Positions 52,932-62,024 of a stretch of DNA of 64,000 nucleotides are shown here, piece by piece. The notes beneath the pieces are model-generated. The model saw only the letters and a list, made by a program, of their open reading frames with translations. It was not told the DNA's origin and ran no database searches. The DNA comes from an uncultured Lachnospiraceae bacterium (GTDB lineage Bacteria > Bacillota > Clostridia > Lachnospirales > Lachnospiraceae). How positions within the stretch are numbered: position 1 is the stretch's first letter; each line of letters opens with the position of its first letter. The position numbers were made by a program, and so were the translations under genes. The stretch spans positions 148,224 through 212,223 of the forward strand of contig CAJUAO010000003.1 of the NCBI GenBank assembly GCA_910584685.1, given 5' to 3'.

Positions 52932-54339
52932 AGTCCCTGTCTCCTTTCTTAAATTCTGCAAGGAGTTCCTTTAATATATTCTCCATACCTATACATTCTC
53001 CTGCCTCCATGCAAAAAGGCGATAATGACGGCTCTAAATATCCGCTTGGACAGCTTATAAGAGAAGATGCTTTTTTATATGTTTCCTTATCACAGCGGTT
53101 AAGGACTATGCTTATATTTTTTTCATGTATATCCATGGTTTTATTAATCCGTTCAGGCAGGGACTTAATACCTGCCCAGCCCAATATATCCTCCTGCGTC
53201 ACCACAATCAGATATGCTCCCGGTTTTACGCATTCCTCCACTGTCCCCTCATCTCTTACAATGACGTCACATTCTAAATGTATATTTATATTATCATTAT
53301 ATTTTGGCTTCATGGTAATACCCTTATATGAAAAACATCCCCTGTCATACCCGAGCTGACTATACAGCCTTGCAAGCTTACGCACGGTATCCCTGTTATG
53401 TTTTTCTTCATATACGGCATATATACCATGTTCCCTTAGAAGAGCCGTCAATAAAACTGCCGTGTAGGTAGCTCCCCCGCCTCTGTCTGCGCCTGCTACG
53501 GATACAATATATGGCCCGTCTCCCTTACAGCCGTCCCTAAGGCAGACCTGTCCTTCTTTAACTGCTTTATTAAGCTGTTCCCATACGATACTCATATTGT
53601 TTTGCCTGTAATCCGCCTTTTTGTCTAATGCATTTGATACCACTGTTATTATACTGCCGCTTAAATTCCTTTCACAAAGCAGCTCCTGCACTTCACCGGA
53701 ATTAAAAACTTCCTTATAAACTCCTGTGAGCATATACATAAGAACTGCTCCAAAGCCATATATATCGGCAGATACAGCGTGGCCCATATCCTTTCCAAAT
53801 CCGGAAATATACTGCTCCGGCGGCGCAAACCCCTTTGTTGCCATAACGCAGGTCTTTGCCGTATCGTCGCTGCATATGGAATTTCCAAAATCTATGAGAT
53901 ATATGATGCCGTCTTTTATTATTATGTTTTTTGGATGTATATCAAGGTGACATACCCTGAAAGAATTACCTGAATGTAGAAAATCTATGATTTTTGCCAG
54001 TTTAACACCTGTCTCCAAAACCTTATTCTGCTCAAAAATACCGTTTTCCCTAATAAAATCGTATAGGCTTTTTCCTTCTATATATTCCTCTATTATATAA
54101 AAGGCATCTTCCGTCTCCTCTATATCGCACACAGCAGGAATAAAAGGAGATTTCAGCCTGCTTAAGATATACGCCTCCCTCATAAGGCATTTTCTGTAAG
54201 CTCCGTCGCCTATAGCTTTTTTAATTATTCTTTTTACTCCCATAGTCTTATGCTCTGCCAGAAAAACACTCCCCTTGTGGTCTGACTTAAGTCTTCGTAT
54301 AAGACTATACTTGCCTGATGGAAGATTTAACTCCTCCAT
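52858..54339 (-). CDS. Ser/Thr protein kinase fused to a degenerate ParA-like domain
   Basis: 493 aa from the ATG at 54339, six bases after AGGAGG; the upstream GTG is unlikely. Kinase domain about 8-265: nucleotide Lys in VKRIIKKAI, catalytic loop HLDIHPKNI, DFG as IDFGNS, and APE as FAPPEQYISGFG. A second domain (about 275-450) begins IVSVAGADRGGGATYTAVLL, a P-loop-like turn without the Lys, and has ECDVIVRDEG and VLNRCD as in MinD folds. No TM or PASTA domains. Kinase plus pseudo-ParA, followed by another pseudo-ParA and a CpaB-like protein, suggests phospho-control of a pilus-like or secretion machine encoded elsewhere. Confidence 0.82.
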   Translation of the reverse strand: MEELNLPSGKYSLIRRLKSDHKGSVFLAEHKTMGVKRIIKKAIGDGAYRKCLMREAYILSRLKSPFIPAVCDIEETEDAFYIIEEYIEGKSLYDFIRENGIFEQNKVLETGVKLAKIIDFLHSGNSFRVCHLDIHPKNIIIKDGIIYLIDFGNSICSDDTAKTCVMATKGFAPPEQYISGFGKDMGHAVSADIYGFGAVLMYMLTGVYKEVFNSGEVQELLCERNLSGSIITVVSNALDKKADYRQNNMSIVWEQLNKAVKEGQVCLRDGCKGDGPYIVSVAGADRGGGATYTAVLLTALLREHGIYAVYEEKHNRDTVRKLARLYSQLGYDRGCFSYKGITMKPKYNDNINIHLECDVIVRDEGTVEECVKPGAYLIVVTQEDILGWAGIKSLPERINKTMDIHEKNISIVLNRCDKETYKKASSLISCPSGYLEPSLSPFCMEAGECIGMENILKELLAEFKKGDRDCEEKCKPDIYRRHPKHRNSVRKKG

Positions 54340-54452
54340 GTATTCCCTCCTTATAATTTTTAAGCATTCGTCTTTCTTCACACTTTTATGATTTAGAAAA
54401 ACTAATTAAAACTGATATTCTTTTTTTATCAGCTTCGTATCTCGGTAAAAAT

Positions 54453-54481
54453 ATCGTATCATATTTTAAATCTTTTTGCAA
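54453..54481 (-). promoter_or_regulatory. Weak candidate promoter of the kinase operon with overlapping inverted repeat
   Basis: TTGCAA (54476-54481), 17-nt spacer, TACGAT (54453-54458) on the minus strand. An inverted repeat AAAATAT-6 nt-ATATTTT (54448-54467) covers the -10 box and could be an operator. The box match is only moderate. Confidence 0.35.
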
Positions 54482-54638
54482 TATTATTTTTATATTTTTT
54501 TAATTTTTTAATTTTTATTTTTCTATTTTATATATTTTTCACAAATATTCACTTTACAGATGAATTGGTAATAAGCTATACTATAATACACAGCAAATAA
54601 TTTACACACAATATGTGCATACTAAATATTGATTATTA

Positions 54639-54655
54639 GTCTTATACTATAAGAC
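54639..54655. promoter_or_regulatory. Inverted repeat just upstream of the mecA ribosome binding site
   Basis: GTCTTATA-C-TATAAGAC is a perfect 8+1+8 inverted repeat ending six bases before GGAG of mecA. It could be an operator overlapping the promoter or an RNA hairpin in the leader. The same stretch includes TATACT, a possible -10 box with no good -35. Confidence 0.5.
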
Positions 54656-54670
54656 AGATTGGAGTAGACT

Positions 54671-55441
54671 ATGAAAATCGAAAAAATAAACGATAATCAA
54701 ATAAAGTGTACTTTGAATAAATCAGATTTGGCATCAAGACAGATTAAGCTTAGCGAGCTTGCATACGGTACGGAAAAGGCTAAAACTCTTTTTCGGGATA
54801 TGATGCAGCAGGCATTTGCAGAATTTGGCTTTGAGGCAGAGGATATACCCCTTATGATAGAAGCCATTCCCGTGTCCCCTGACTGTATAGTCTTAGTTAT
54901 CACAAAGGTGGAGGACCCGGAAGAGCTTGATACGAGATTTTCCAAATTTGCCCCATCTGATGAGGATTTAGATGATATGGACGTCATTGAGGATGGAGGA
55001 ATACCTATTGCCAATGACCTTATAGATATGTTAAATCAGGTTAAGGAGAAGGTTGCGTCCGTTGCCGACGGCTCGTTCATTCCGCTGCCTGAGTCCTTAG
55101 GCATAAAAAAGAAAGAGGAAAAAAGCCCGGCTGAGAAACCGTCCGTTCCTTTATTTAAGATTTTTTCTTTTGACAGCCTTTCCTCAGTCATAAACGTATC
55201 TCATCAGCTTACCGGCGTGTACAAGGGGCAAAACTCCCTGTATAAATCATCCGGTAACGACAGATTTTATCTTATAGCGTATAAATCTTCCCATTCCCTT
55301 GAGGAGTTTTCTGCTATATGCTGTGTCATCTCTGAATACGGCAGGGGCGAAAGCAGCTCTGCCGCCAACGAAGCTTATATAAAGGAGCACTTTATTAAAA
55401 TTATACCAAAAAAAGCAATTCAAAAATTGCAGGAAGTTTAA
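54671..55441 (+). CDS. mecA: Adaptor protein MecA
   Basis: 256 aa, ATG with GGAG six bases upstream. N-terminal MKIEKINDNQIKCTLNKSDLASRQI and the LSELAYGTEKAKTLFRDMMQQA segment are diagnostic for MecA. A linker rich in Lys/Glu/Pro (about 140-165) joins the C-terminal ClpC-binding domain (about 166-256: FKIFSFDSLSSVINVS, YLIAYKS, EFSAICCVISEYG). MecA delivers substrates to the ClpCP protease and drives ClpC hexamer formation. It is not part of the neighbouring minus-strand operons. Confidence 0.93.
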   Translation: MKIEKINDNQIKCTLNKSDLASRQIKLSELAYGTEKAKTLFRDMMQQAFAEFGFEAEDIPLMIEAIPVSPDCIVLVITKVEDPEELDTRFSKFAPSDEDLDDMDVIEDGGIPIANDLIDMLNQVKEKVASVADGSFIPLPESLGIKKKEEKSPAEKPSVPLFKIFSFDSLSSVINVSHQLTGVYKGQNSLYKSSGNDRFYLIAYKSSHSLEEFSAICCVISEYGRGESSSAANEAYIKEHFIKIIPKKAIQKLQEV

Positions 55442-55460
55442 ATTTAGGAGGATTACAATA

Positions 55461-55670
55461 ATGACTACAATAAACAAGGATATGATAATTGCCGATATAC
55501 TTGCTGTTGACGCAAACCTTGCGCCTGTTCTTATGGCGTCAGGCATGCATTGCATAGGCTGCCCTGCATCTCAGGGTGAATCCTTAGAGGAAGCCTGCTT
55601 TGTACATGGTCTTGATACTGACGAGGTTTTAAACAGCTTAAACGAATACCTTGCAAATAAGGAAGCCTGA
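55461..55670 (+). CDS. DUF1858 (hybrid-cluster-associated disulfide) small protein
   Basis: 69 aa, strong AGGAGG. The whole protein is one DUF1858 domain: ITKDMIIADIL-like start, then LMASGMHCIGCPASQGESLEEAC with the C-x-x-C pair, and a helical end with LNEYL. Such proteins are redox or metal helpers near hybrid-cluster and iron-sulfur proteins; the exact function is unsettled. It is 19 nt after mecA and shares its terminator. Confidence 0.88.
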   Translation: MTTINKDMIIADILAVDANLAPVLMASGMHCIGCPASQGESLEEACFVHGLDTDEVLNSLNEYLANKEA

Positions 55671-55691
55671 CTTTAAAATTTTACCATAGCT

Positions 55692-55743
55692 GATACCGGA
55701 ATATTTCCCTTTATTTAAACCGGAAATATTCCGGTATCTTTTT
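55692..55743 (+). terminator. Strong intrinsic terminator after mecA and the DUF1858 gene
   Basis: A perfect 17-bp stem (55692-55708 with 55722-55738) and a 13-nt loop, followed by TTTTTG. It is between convergent genes; on the minus strand no T-run follows. Confidence 0.92.
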
Positions 55744-55750
55744 GTTTTTC

Positions 55751-56491
55751 CTAATAATCCTCATTCATTATTGGGGTAGCCATATAAACCTCCGTCACTC
55801 CTTTTACATTATTATACGCTATTACTATATTTATATTTGTCTTTGTTGTCCCATATACCACATAATCCTCTATGCTGTCCGTATAAGCATAAATTGTATA
55901 CATATCTGCTCCTCTGTTTTCCGTAACAACATTACCGTTTACATTTTCAAGAATATGGTCAGATATAGAATTTTTCTCTGAATTGCTAAGCTCTCCCTCT
56001 ATATCTCCCCTAAGCCTAAGGGTTATATCCGCCCCGATATCCATATCCTTAAAAAGCTTTTCTACCTTTTCCCTGTAATACACTGCGCTTTCCAGGGAAT
56101 TGTCAAACTCCATCTCCACGATTACATACTGCTTTTGGGTCAAAATCGCCTTTTCAACATGATTTTCCACCGTAACTACGTTAATTACCGTACGTACTCC
56201 CTCCACATACTTTGTAAGGGTTGTCTTGTTATTTTCAGTATATATATCATAAATATCATTTATGCCAAGTCCCTCTGCTACGGTTTTCGCAAGCTTTTCC
56301 TTATCCTCCCCGCTCATATACGTATTGCCGTAAAAGCCTGTAGCCTTTACGGTGCTCAATGTTCTAAGGTACATATCGTTTGAAAACGCCGTAATTATAT
56401 CCGGCTCCTTTTCCTCCTCGTAATTTACTATTAGCTGTATAAATGCAAACAGCCAGAGAATTCCGCATATATATATTAATTTCTTTCTCAT
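55751..56491 (-). CDS. YwmB-like protein (TATA-box-binding-like fold)
   Basis: 246 aa with one N-terminal TM helix or uncleaved signal (about 4-24). The body fits the YwmB family of Clostridia and Bacilli: ATGFYGNTY near the start, a double wing of strands and helices with EMEFDNSLESAVYYREKVEKLF, and a C-terminal VVYGTTKTNINIVIAYN. YwmB proteins have a TATA-binding-protein-like fold and unknown function; the name does not mean DNA binding here because the protein is extracytoplasmic. Monocistronic, convergent with the mecA unit. Confidence 0.7.
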   Translation of the reverse strand: MRKKLIYICGILWLFAFIQLIVNYEEEKEPDIITAFSNDMYLRTLSTVKATGFYGNTYMSGEDKEKLAKTVAEGLGINDIYDIYTENNKTTLTKYVEGVRTVINVVTVENHVEKAILTQKQYVIVEMEFDNSLESAVYYREKVEKLFKDMDIGADITLRLRGDIEGELSNSEKNSISDHILENVNGNVVTENRGADMYTIYAYTDSIEDYVVYGTTKTNINIVIAYNNVKGVTEVYMATPIMNEDY

Positions 56492-56630
56492 AATCCACTT
56501 TCCTTCCTGTAATCTGCATTTCTTCTATTGTTATTATTTACCTCCCATACCTCTTTTATACAGATTTTTTAGTATACTTTATTTTTTTTCACATAATATA
56601 TAAACATATAATACATATACAGGAGGCAAT

Positions 56631-56969
56631 ATGTTTGCAAATCCTTTAAATGACGCATACAATGATATTCTTTATTTTAAATCCCTATATCCTGAATCCA
56701 TAAGCCATATTTTCGGTATGGTTTCAGATTACTGCGACAAGCTGGAATACGACAAAAGCATTATGTTTGACGAGTATCCGGATAAAGCCCGCATACGTCT
56801 TATAGCCATAAACATATATAACAGTCTTTCATGTCCGGGACTTTATTCCCACCCGTCAGAGGATTCCCCGGAAAACAGCGTTTCCTGCTGTCCTCTTCTC
56901 GAGTTAATCGAGGTCCTTTTACTTAATGAATTTATCCACAGGAGGATACGGCGCCGCAATTTTCAGTAG
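56631..56969 (+). CDS. Small hypothetical protein
   Basis: 112 aa, AGGAGG seven bases before ATG. No family recognised. The sequence is mixed helical with a basic tail (HRRIRRRNFQ) and three Cys near the centre. Clear ribosome binding site, its own upstream AT-rich promoter region and codon use like the neighbours support a real gene. It precedes the methyltransferase gene by 71 nt. Confidence 0.7.
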   Translation: MFANPLNDAYNDILYFKSLYPESISHIFGMVSDYCDKLEYDKSIMFDEYPDKARIRLIAINIYNSLSCPGLYSHPSEDSPENSVSCCPLLELIEVLLLNEFIHRRIRRRNFQ

Positions 56970-57040
56970 ACTTTATTTAAAATAAAGGGTATACTTACTA
57001 ACGATAAGAGGATTTTAACCGAAAGGTAAAGGGAATATAA

Positions 57041-58207
57041 ATGGAGAATTTAAATAAGCTTTTAGATAAATCAATAGGCTCTGACTTAATAAGCTGCATA
57101 TTAAGCGGAAAACGAAATAAACTGGGAGACAGGGATAAGGTAAAAATACGTCAGGTTATCCTTAGTAACCGGCATATGCTTCAGATTACAGAATATGCCG
57201 GTACTAAGGTTTTTCATCAAAATCTTGACATCCAGTCTGCCAAGGACTATGTACGGGACAAGCTGTTGACGGAATTTAAGCAGTGCCAGATACAATGCAG
57301 CGAGCATACCGCCACAGTTCTTGTAAGCAGCAGGGGAAAATTTACAATAAAGGAAAAGAGAACAAGGCTTCCCTTGGATAATTCATCGCTTATGCATAAC
57401 AGAGCAAAGGAATATATTTTACAGGAGGGCAGGGCTGTTCCCTTTTTAACAGACCTTGGCGTAATGACTCCTGACGGAAGGGTAGTGAAGGCAAAATATG
57501 ATAAATTCCGTCAGATTAACCGTTTCCTTGAGTTTATAAGGGATGTGCTTCCGTCACTAAAAAAGGACAGGGAGCTTACCATTGTTGATTTTGGCTGCGG
57601 TAAATCGTATCTTACCTTTGCCATGTATTATTATCTTAAGGAGCTTATGGGATATAATATAAATGTAACGGGGCTTGACCTGAAATCAGACGTCATAGAA
57701 GAATGCAGCAGACTTGCCTTAAAATACGGCTACGATAAACTTCATTTTTTGTGCGGCGACGTAGCTGACTATGATGGCATATCCCGAGCAGATATGGTTG
57801 TCACACTTCACGCCTGCGACACCGCCACTGACTATGCCCTTGCCAAGGCTGTCAAATGGGGCGCTTCGGTTATTCTTTCAGTTCCATGCTGTCAGCATGA
57901 ATTTAATAAAACAATATCAAACGATATCTTAGCTCCCATATTTTCATTTGGCATTATAAAGGAGCGTACCGCCGCCCTTATGACTGACGGCATAAGAGGC
58001 TGTCTTCTTAACGCTGCCGGATATGACGCCCAGATTTTGGAATTTATAGATATGGAACACACTCCTAAAAATCTTTTAATTAGAGCAACAAAAAAATCAG
58101 GCTCTCTCTCCTCCTCCTTACTTTCGGAATGTACCGATATAATGAGGGAATTTAATGTGGATTCTACCCTCTACAGGCTTTTATTTGAAAATAAAGGGGG
58201 TATATAA
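57041..58207 (+). CDS. Class I SAM-dependent methyltransferase (Methyltransf_32-like)
   Basis: 388 aa. Motif I TIVDFGCGKSYLTFAMYYYL (about 181-200), VTGLDLKSDVIEEC (motif II), LHFLCGDVADY and the family-specific stretch VTLHACDTATDYALAKAV followed by LSVPCCQHEFNK. The HACDTATD and PCCQHE elements mark the Methyltransf_32 group, which includes candidate RNA methyltransferases. The N-terminal 130 residues (QVILSNRHMLQITEYAGTKVFHQN) are a conserved extra domain. Substrate unknown. The next gene starts 4 nt later. Confidence 0.85.
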   Translation: MENLNKLLDKSIGSDLISCILSGKRNKLGDRDKVKIRQVILSNRHMLQITEYAGTKVFHQNLDIQSAKDYVRDKLLTEFKQCQIQCSEHTATVLVSSRGKFTIKEKRTRLPLDNSSLMHNRAKEYILQEGRAVPFLTDLGVMTPDGRVVKAKYDKFRQINRFLEFIRDVLPSLKKDRELTIVDFGCGKSYLTFAMYYYLKELMGYNINVTGLDLKSDVIEECSRLALKYGYDKLHFLCGDVADYDGISRADMVVTLHACDTATDYALAKAVKWGASVILSVPCCQHEFNKTISNDILAPIFSFGIIKERTAALMTDGIRGCLLNAAGYDAQILEFIDMEHTPKNLLIRATKKSGSLSSSLLSECTDIMREFNVDSTLYRLLFENKGGI

Positions 58208-58210
58208 GCA

Positions 58211-60751
58211 ATGAAAGTAATTAAGAATACGATTATAAAAATAATAATACTGTTTTTAATTTTTGCGGGCGTAATTGCGGTATACTTTATCCTTAATCAT
58301 AAGGAGCCTGTATCTCCAGCTGATAATCTTGATATAGCCACTCTGCCGGTAATCACTATGCATTTTGATTCCCTTGAATTTAATGCCCTTCACGGCTATA
58401 CCTCACAAATGGAAGCGCAGTATATGAGGGATGTTATAACTCCCCTTGATTCTAAAAGGCAGCTTCCTATTACCATTTACAGATATGACAATAATATAGC
58501 AGGAATATCGTACGAGGTCAGAAGCCTTGATACCTCGCGTCTTATAGAAAGCGTTGATTTAAGCCATTGGGAGGCAGACGATACCTCCTCTCATGCCACA
58601 CTTGACATATCAACCATTCCTGACAAGGATACCGAATATCTCCTTATAATAAAGCTTACTACGGAAAAGCACGGAAGCATCTATTACTATACCCGTATAA
58701 TAGAGCAGAATAAATGCGAAATCACCCCTCAGCTTAATTATGTAAACGGCTTTAGCAAAAGCACCCTTGATGACGTCAGCTTTGAAAATTATATAGGCAA
58801 TCTGGAGATAGAGCCTTCCAGAGACAATACAAACCTTGCAGACGTTGACCTTACTTCAAGCTTTAACAATCTCACATGGGGCAATCTTTCAGTAGAAAGG
58901 GTATCGGAGCCTGTAGTTTCCATAACGGAAATAACAGGCGACACAAGCTGTTTTCTTTTAAAATATAAGGTTCGCGCAAAAAATGACTATGATACCTATC
59001 AGTACTATAATGTAACAGAATTTTTCCGGGTAAAAATAGGCATTAACACTACCTATATGTATGTATATGACCGAACGGTGGAACAGCTTTTTGACCCAAT
59101 CACCCAGAACATTTCATCTACAAGAATAAACTTAGGTCTGGACAGTGATTTGGATGTAAAATACAAATCTAACAGCACCGGCTCCTTTGTATCTTTTATT
59201 AAAAACGGAAGCCTTTGGACTATGGATATGAAGGAAAACCGGATTATCTCCCTGTTTTCCTTTGAGGAAATGGAGGACGGAGACCTTAGAATAGAATACG
59301 ACCAGTTTGATATTGATATAATATCTACCGATGACGACGGAAATACCCTGTTTCTTTTATATGGCTATATGGAAAAGGGCGCCCATGAGGGACAGGTAGG
59401 CGTGGCGTTATATAAGTATATTTATAAGGACAACGCAGTCAACGAGCTTGTTTTTATTCCGTCTACAAAGCCATACAGCCTTTTAAAGGATTCCGTCGGT
59501 AAATTTGCCTATATTACTGATGACAATATTTTATATTTTATGATAGGCGACAGCATATATACCGTAACTATGGACAGTAACGAATATATTCAGCTTGCCA
59601 CTAACCTTCAATCAGAAAACTATGCCATTAACGATGGCAACAGTATTCTTGCGTGGCATGAAAATACCTCTGTTTATAACGCTGATTCAATACGTGTTAT
59701 TGATGTTGAAGGACATAAAGATTACATTATAAAGGCAGATGAAGGAGAATATATAAAGGTTTTAGGCTTTATAGAAAACGATTTGATATACGGTACTGCA
59801 AAAGCCTCCGACATAACTACTGACAGCAGCGGAAAAACCATATTTCCTATGTACAAAATAAATATCCGTCTATATGACGGCAATGATAACAAGGAAACTT
59901 CCTCTGCAACATCTGCAGACGGAGACACTTCCTCCGGAATAAAGCTTGAAACATATCAAAAGGATGGAATTTATGTAAGCAGCGTTTCCGTATCAAATAA
60001 TATTCTCAGCCTGTCAAGGCTGACAAGAGGAGCGGATGGCAGCTTTTCTCCTATAGAGGACGATAAGCTTGTGAACAGAACTGCTGAAAACAAAGCCCTC
60101 ATAACCTTAGATACAATAACTACCAGCCTGAAGAAAAAGGAGCTTATTCTTAATTTTGCCTACACAGTCACCTCCTCAAACCAGCTAAAGCTTGTAAGCA
60201 CAGAAACCTTTAGCTTTACAGACGCCAATAAGCTGCGGTTAGATAACGGCACTGTAGCTGACAATAATTACCTTGTCTATGCCTACGGTATCCTTTATGA
60301 CAAGTTTTCTGATTTAAGGTCAGCCATAGAATGCGCCAATACAAACTATGGCATGGTTATAGAGCCCTCCGGAAATATAGCCTGGGCAAAAATTACAAAG
60401 CCGGATTTAGCAAAGCTTACAGATACCGCCACCCTTGTAAACAGGGGCTATGGCTCTCTTGACGACATACTGTCGGATACCGGCAATTATGATATTTATA
60501 ATCTTACAGGTACAAAAGCAGCCAATGTGTTATATTATGGAGCTATGGATATTCCCGTTATTACTTATATAGATAATTTAGGGTATGTAATTATATCTGC
60601 ATATTCCTCTTATCTTGGAGTGGTAGACACCTTTGCCTTTACAAGCCTCTCCACAGGAGAAATCACCAAGATGCCTTACAGCGAGGGTGTTTCAAGGATT
60701 GAGGCTTCAGGAAATCTGTTTATTGTGATGAAACCTGTCGCAAAAAATTAG
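58211..60751 (+). CDS. Large membrane-anchored extracytoplasmic protein, unknown function
   Basis: 846 aa. One N-terminal TM helix (about 8-28) and an 810-residue outer part without recognised domain names. The part from about 70 to 280 looks like paired beta-sandwich repeats (PITIYRYDNNIAGISYEVRS; ISYEV and FLLKYKVRAKN patterns), and the part from about 300 to 620 like a beta-propeller (FVSFIKNGSLWTMDMKENRI, FAYITDDNILYFMIGDSIYT). A low-complexity Thr/Ser/Asp segment lies around 560-585. It is coupled to the methyltransferase gene (3-nt gap), but a functional link is not obvious. Confidence 0.8.
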   Translation: MKVIKNTIIKIIILFLIFAGVIAVYFILNHKEPVSPADNLDIATLPVITMHFDSLEFNALHGYTSQMEAQYMRDVITPLDSKRQLPITIYRYDNNIAGISYEVRSLDTSRLIESVDLSHWEADDTSSHATLDISTIPDKDTEYLLIIKLTTEKHGSIYYYTRIIEQNKCEITPQLNYVNGFSKSTLDDVSFENYIGNLEIEPSRDNTNLADVDLTSSFNNLTWGNLSVERVSEPVVSITEITGDTSCFLLKYKVRAKNDYDTYQYYNVTEFFRVKIGINTTYMYVYDRTVEQLFDPITQNISSTRINLGLDSDLDVKYKSNSTGSFVSFIKNGSLWTMDMKENRIISLFSFEEMEDGDLRIEYDQFDIDIISTDDDGNTLFLLYGYMEKGAHEGQVGVALYKYIYKDNAVNELVFIPSTKPYSLLKDSVGKFAYITDDNILYFMIGDSIYTVTMDSNEYIQLATNLQSENYAINDGNSILAWHENTSVYNADSIRVIDVEGHKDYIIKADEGEYIKVLGFIENDLIYGTAKASDITTDSSGKTIFPMYKINIRLYDGNDNKETSSATSADGDTSSGIKLETYQKDGIYVSSVSVSNNILSLSRLTRGADGSFSPIEDDKLVNRTAENKALITLDTITTSLKKKELILNFAYTVTSSNQLKLVSTETFSFTDANKLRLDNGTVADNNYLVYAYGILYDKFSDLRSAIECANTNYGMVIEPSGNIAWAKITKPDLAKLTDTATLVNRGYGSLDDILSDTGNYDIYNLTGTKAANVLYYGAMDIPVITYIDNLGYVIISAYSSYLGVVDTFAFTSLSTGEITKMPYSEGVSRIEASGNLFIVMKPVAKN

Positions 60752-60811
60752 CGGACAGCGCCTGCTGTTTAACTCAATGGTCTTTTAACATTCATATCAT
60801 AGAAAATATTT

Positions 60812-60860
60812 AAATGCTGCTGTTTAACATTGCATTTGTTGCAACGGCAGCATTTGTTTC
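60812..60860 (+). terminator. Terminator-like hairpin after the membrane-protein gene
   Basis: AAATGCTGC and GCAGCATTT form a 9-bp stem with a 26-nt loop; GTTTCTTTAATTT follows. A 13-nt tandem copy (TTTCTTTAATTTA twice) lies just after it. Convergent with the HEPN-like gene. Confidence 0.6.
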
Positions 60861-60891
60861 TTTAATTTATTTCTTTAATTTATTTATAATG

Positions 60892-61491
60892 TTATGTAAA
60901 CATAATGCTTAGGCAGTGCATAATTAAAATTATACATATAATAATAGTAATTAATATTGTTATTATATGAGATATCTTAAACTTGTCATTTTCCTTATTT
61001 ACACTGTTGTTAATGGGGCTGCCTGTTTGTTTATATGTCTGATTATATGTTTGACTGCCTGACAAACTACTTGCTTCATCACTTACCAGCTCACTTGTCA
61101 TAATAATTTTTTGTTCGTTTTCATCACTATTTAAATATGATTTTTTTATATTATGCTCTTTTGCCTTTGTATTTTGATACAAAACAGATATAGGGTCCGA
61201 TTGGCTTAAAATACGATTATGAAAATCTTTAATCCAGTCAATATCTGCTTGCGTACATACTTCTTCATTAAACGCACCCTCTGAATGTGCCAGATTATTT
61301 CTTATATGCCGAATATGTTTTAAACTTTTCAAATCAAAATTCCAATCAGGAATGTTTTGATAAATATTTTCAGAAACCGCTTTCATGTCGTTAATATAAT
61401 ATGTAATGCCATATTTTTCTTTGTATAACTCCCCACACAGCTTATCCAGACTCTTAAACTCCTCAAAAAATATATAATTCAAATTGTCCAT
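60892..61491 (-). CDS. HEPN-like protein with C-terminal membrane anchor
   Basis: 199 aa from the ATG at 61491 (GGAGG five bases upstream); the ATG at 61503 is inside the site. The N-terminal half (about 1-110) is helical and has RHIRNNLAHSEGAF, an R-x4-H motif as in HEPN ribonuclease or toxin domains and DUF4145-like proteins. A low-complexity linker rich in Ser, Thr, Asn and Gln (about 130-165) leads to one TM helix (about 172-194). Tail anchoring would put the HEPN-like domain in the cytoplasm. No antitoxin is evident. Activity is not established. Confidence 0.6.
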   Translation of the reverse strand: MDNLNYIFFEEFKSLDKLCGELYKEKYGITYYINDMKAVSENIYQNIPDWNFDLKSLKHIRHIRNNLAHSEGAFNEEVCTQADIDWIKDFHNRILSQSDPISVLYQNTKAKEHNIKKSYLNSDENEQKIIMTSELVSDEASSLSGSQTYNQTYKQTGSPINNSVNKENDKFKISHIITILITIIICIILIMHCLSIMFT

Positions 61492-61533
61492 TTGTCCCTC
61501 CATATCATTACTGCTCCTTTTCTTTCTTCTAAT

Positions 61534-61996
61534 TTAATTATAATCAATCCTTTTGAACATGTATTTTCCTTTTCCGTAACCAGACACCGGTTAAATAATA
61601 CCTTCCTTCAGCAAGTTTGAAAGAAGTTTTGAAGCTCCGGAACTTTTCAGTCCCAGCAGTTCCATAGCAACACTTCTACCGAATATTTCATTAAAACAAA
61701 ATTTCTTAAAAAACCTGTGTATATGGACAGTTGTCTTTTTAGAAAAATTACTGCTTTTTTCAAAAAGCACACTTTCAGTATACTCTTTTTCATCTACTAT
61801 CCCAATCAAAGAAGATATTTCCATTAGCAAACGGAAAATCTGCCAATAAAATCCTCTGATTGTTTATATTTTGCAAATTTACACGAAAATGATAAAGCGC
61901 CGAAAGCTGTGATAAAATCTTTATCTCGGACATATCAGATATCGAAAGCCCAGTATTTGATTCCCCCAGCGATATATAAAAAACACGAAAGACCAT
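61534..61996 (-). pseudogene. Decayed gene with winged-helix C-terminus (Fic-family-like tail)
   Basis: Two overlapping frames form one remnant. The first (from about 61996 to 61790) ends at a TGA; the second (61830 to 61591) has FGRSVAMELLGLKSSGASKL and ends ...LLKEGII at a TAA. Reading through this stop gives PVSGYGKGKYMF and a natural end at 61534, exactly the EGIIEPVSGYGKGKY-type tail seen at the C-terminus of Fic-type and related proteins. So there is a frameshift near 61800-61830 and a nonsense codon at 61591-61593. The N-terminal portion is missing next to the DUF1016 gene. Confidence 0.6.
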
Positions 61997-62024
61997 CCCG
62001 CAGGCAGTCTTTCTGTTAAGTGCA

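Noticed and set aside
52858..54381. Upstream GTG start for the kinase gene, giving 507 aa.
   Set aside because: A perfect AGGAGG six bases before the ATG at 54339 and the start of the kinase fold right after it favour the shorter form.
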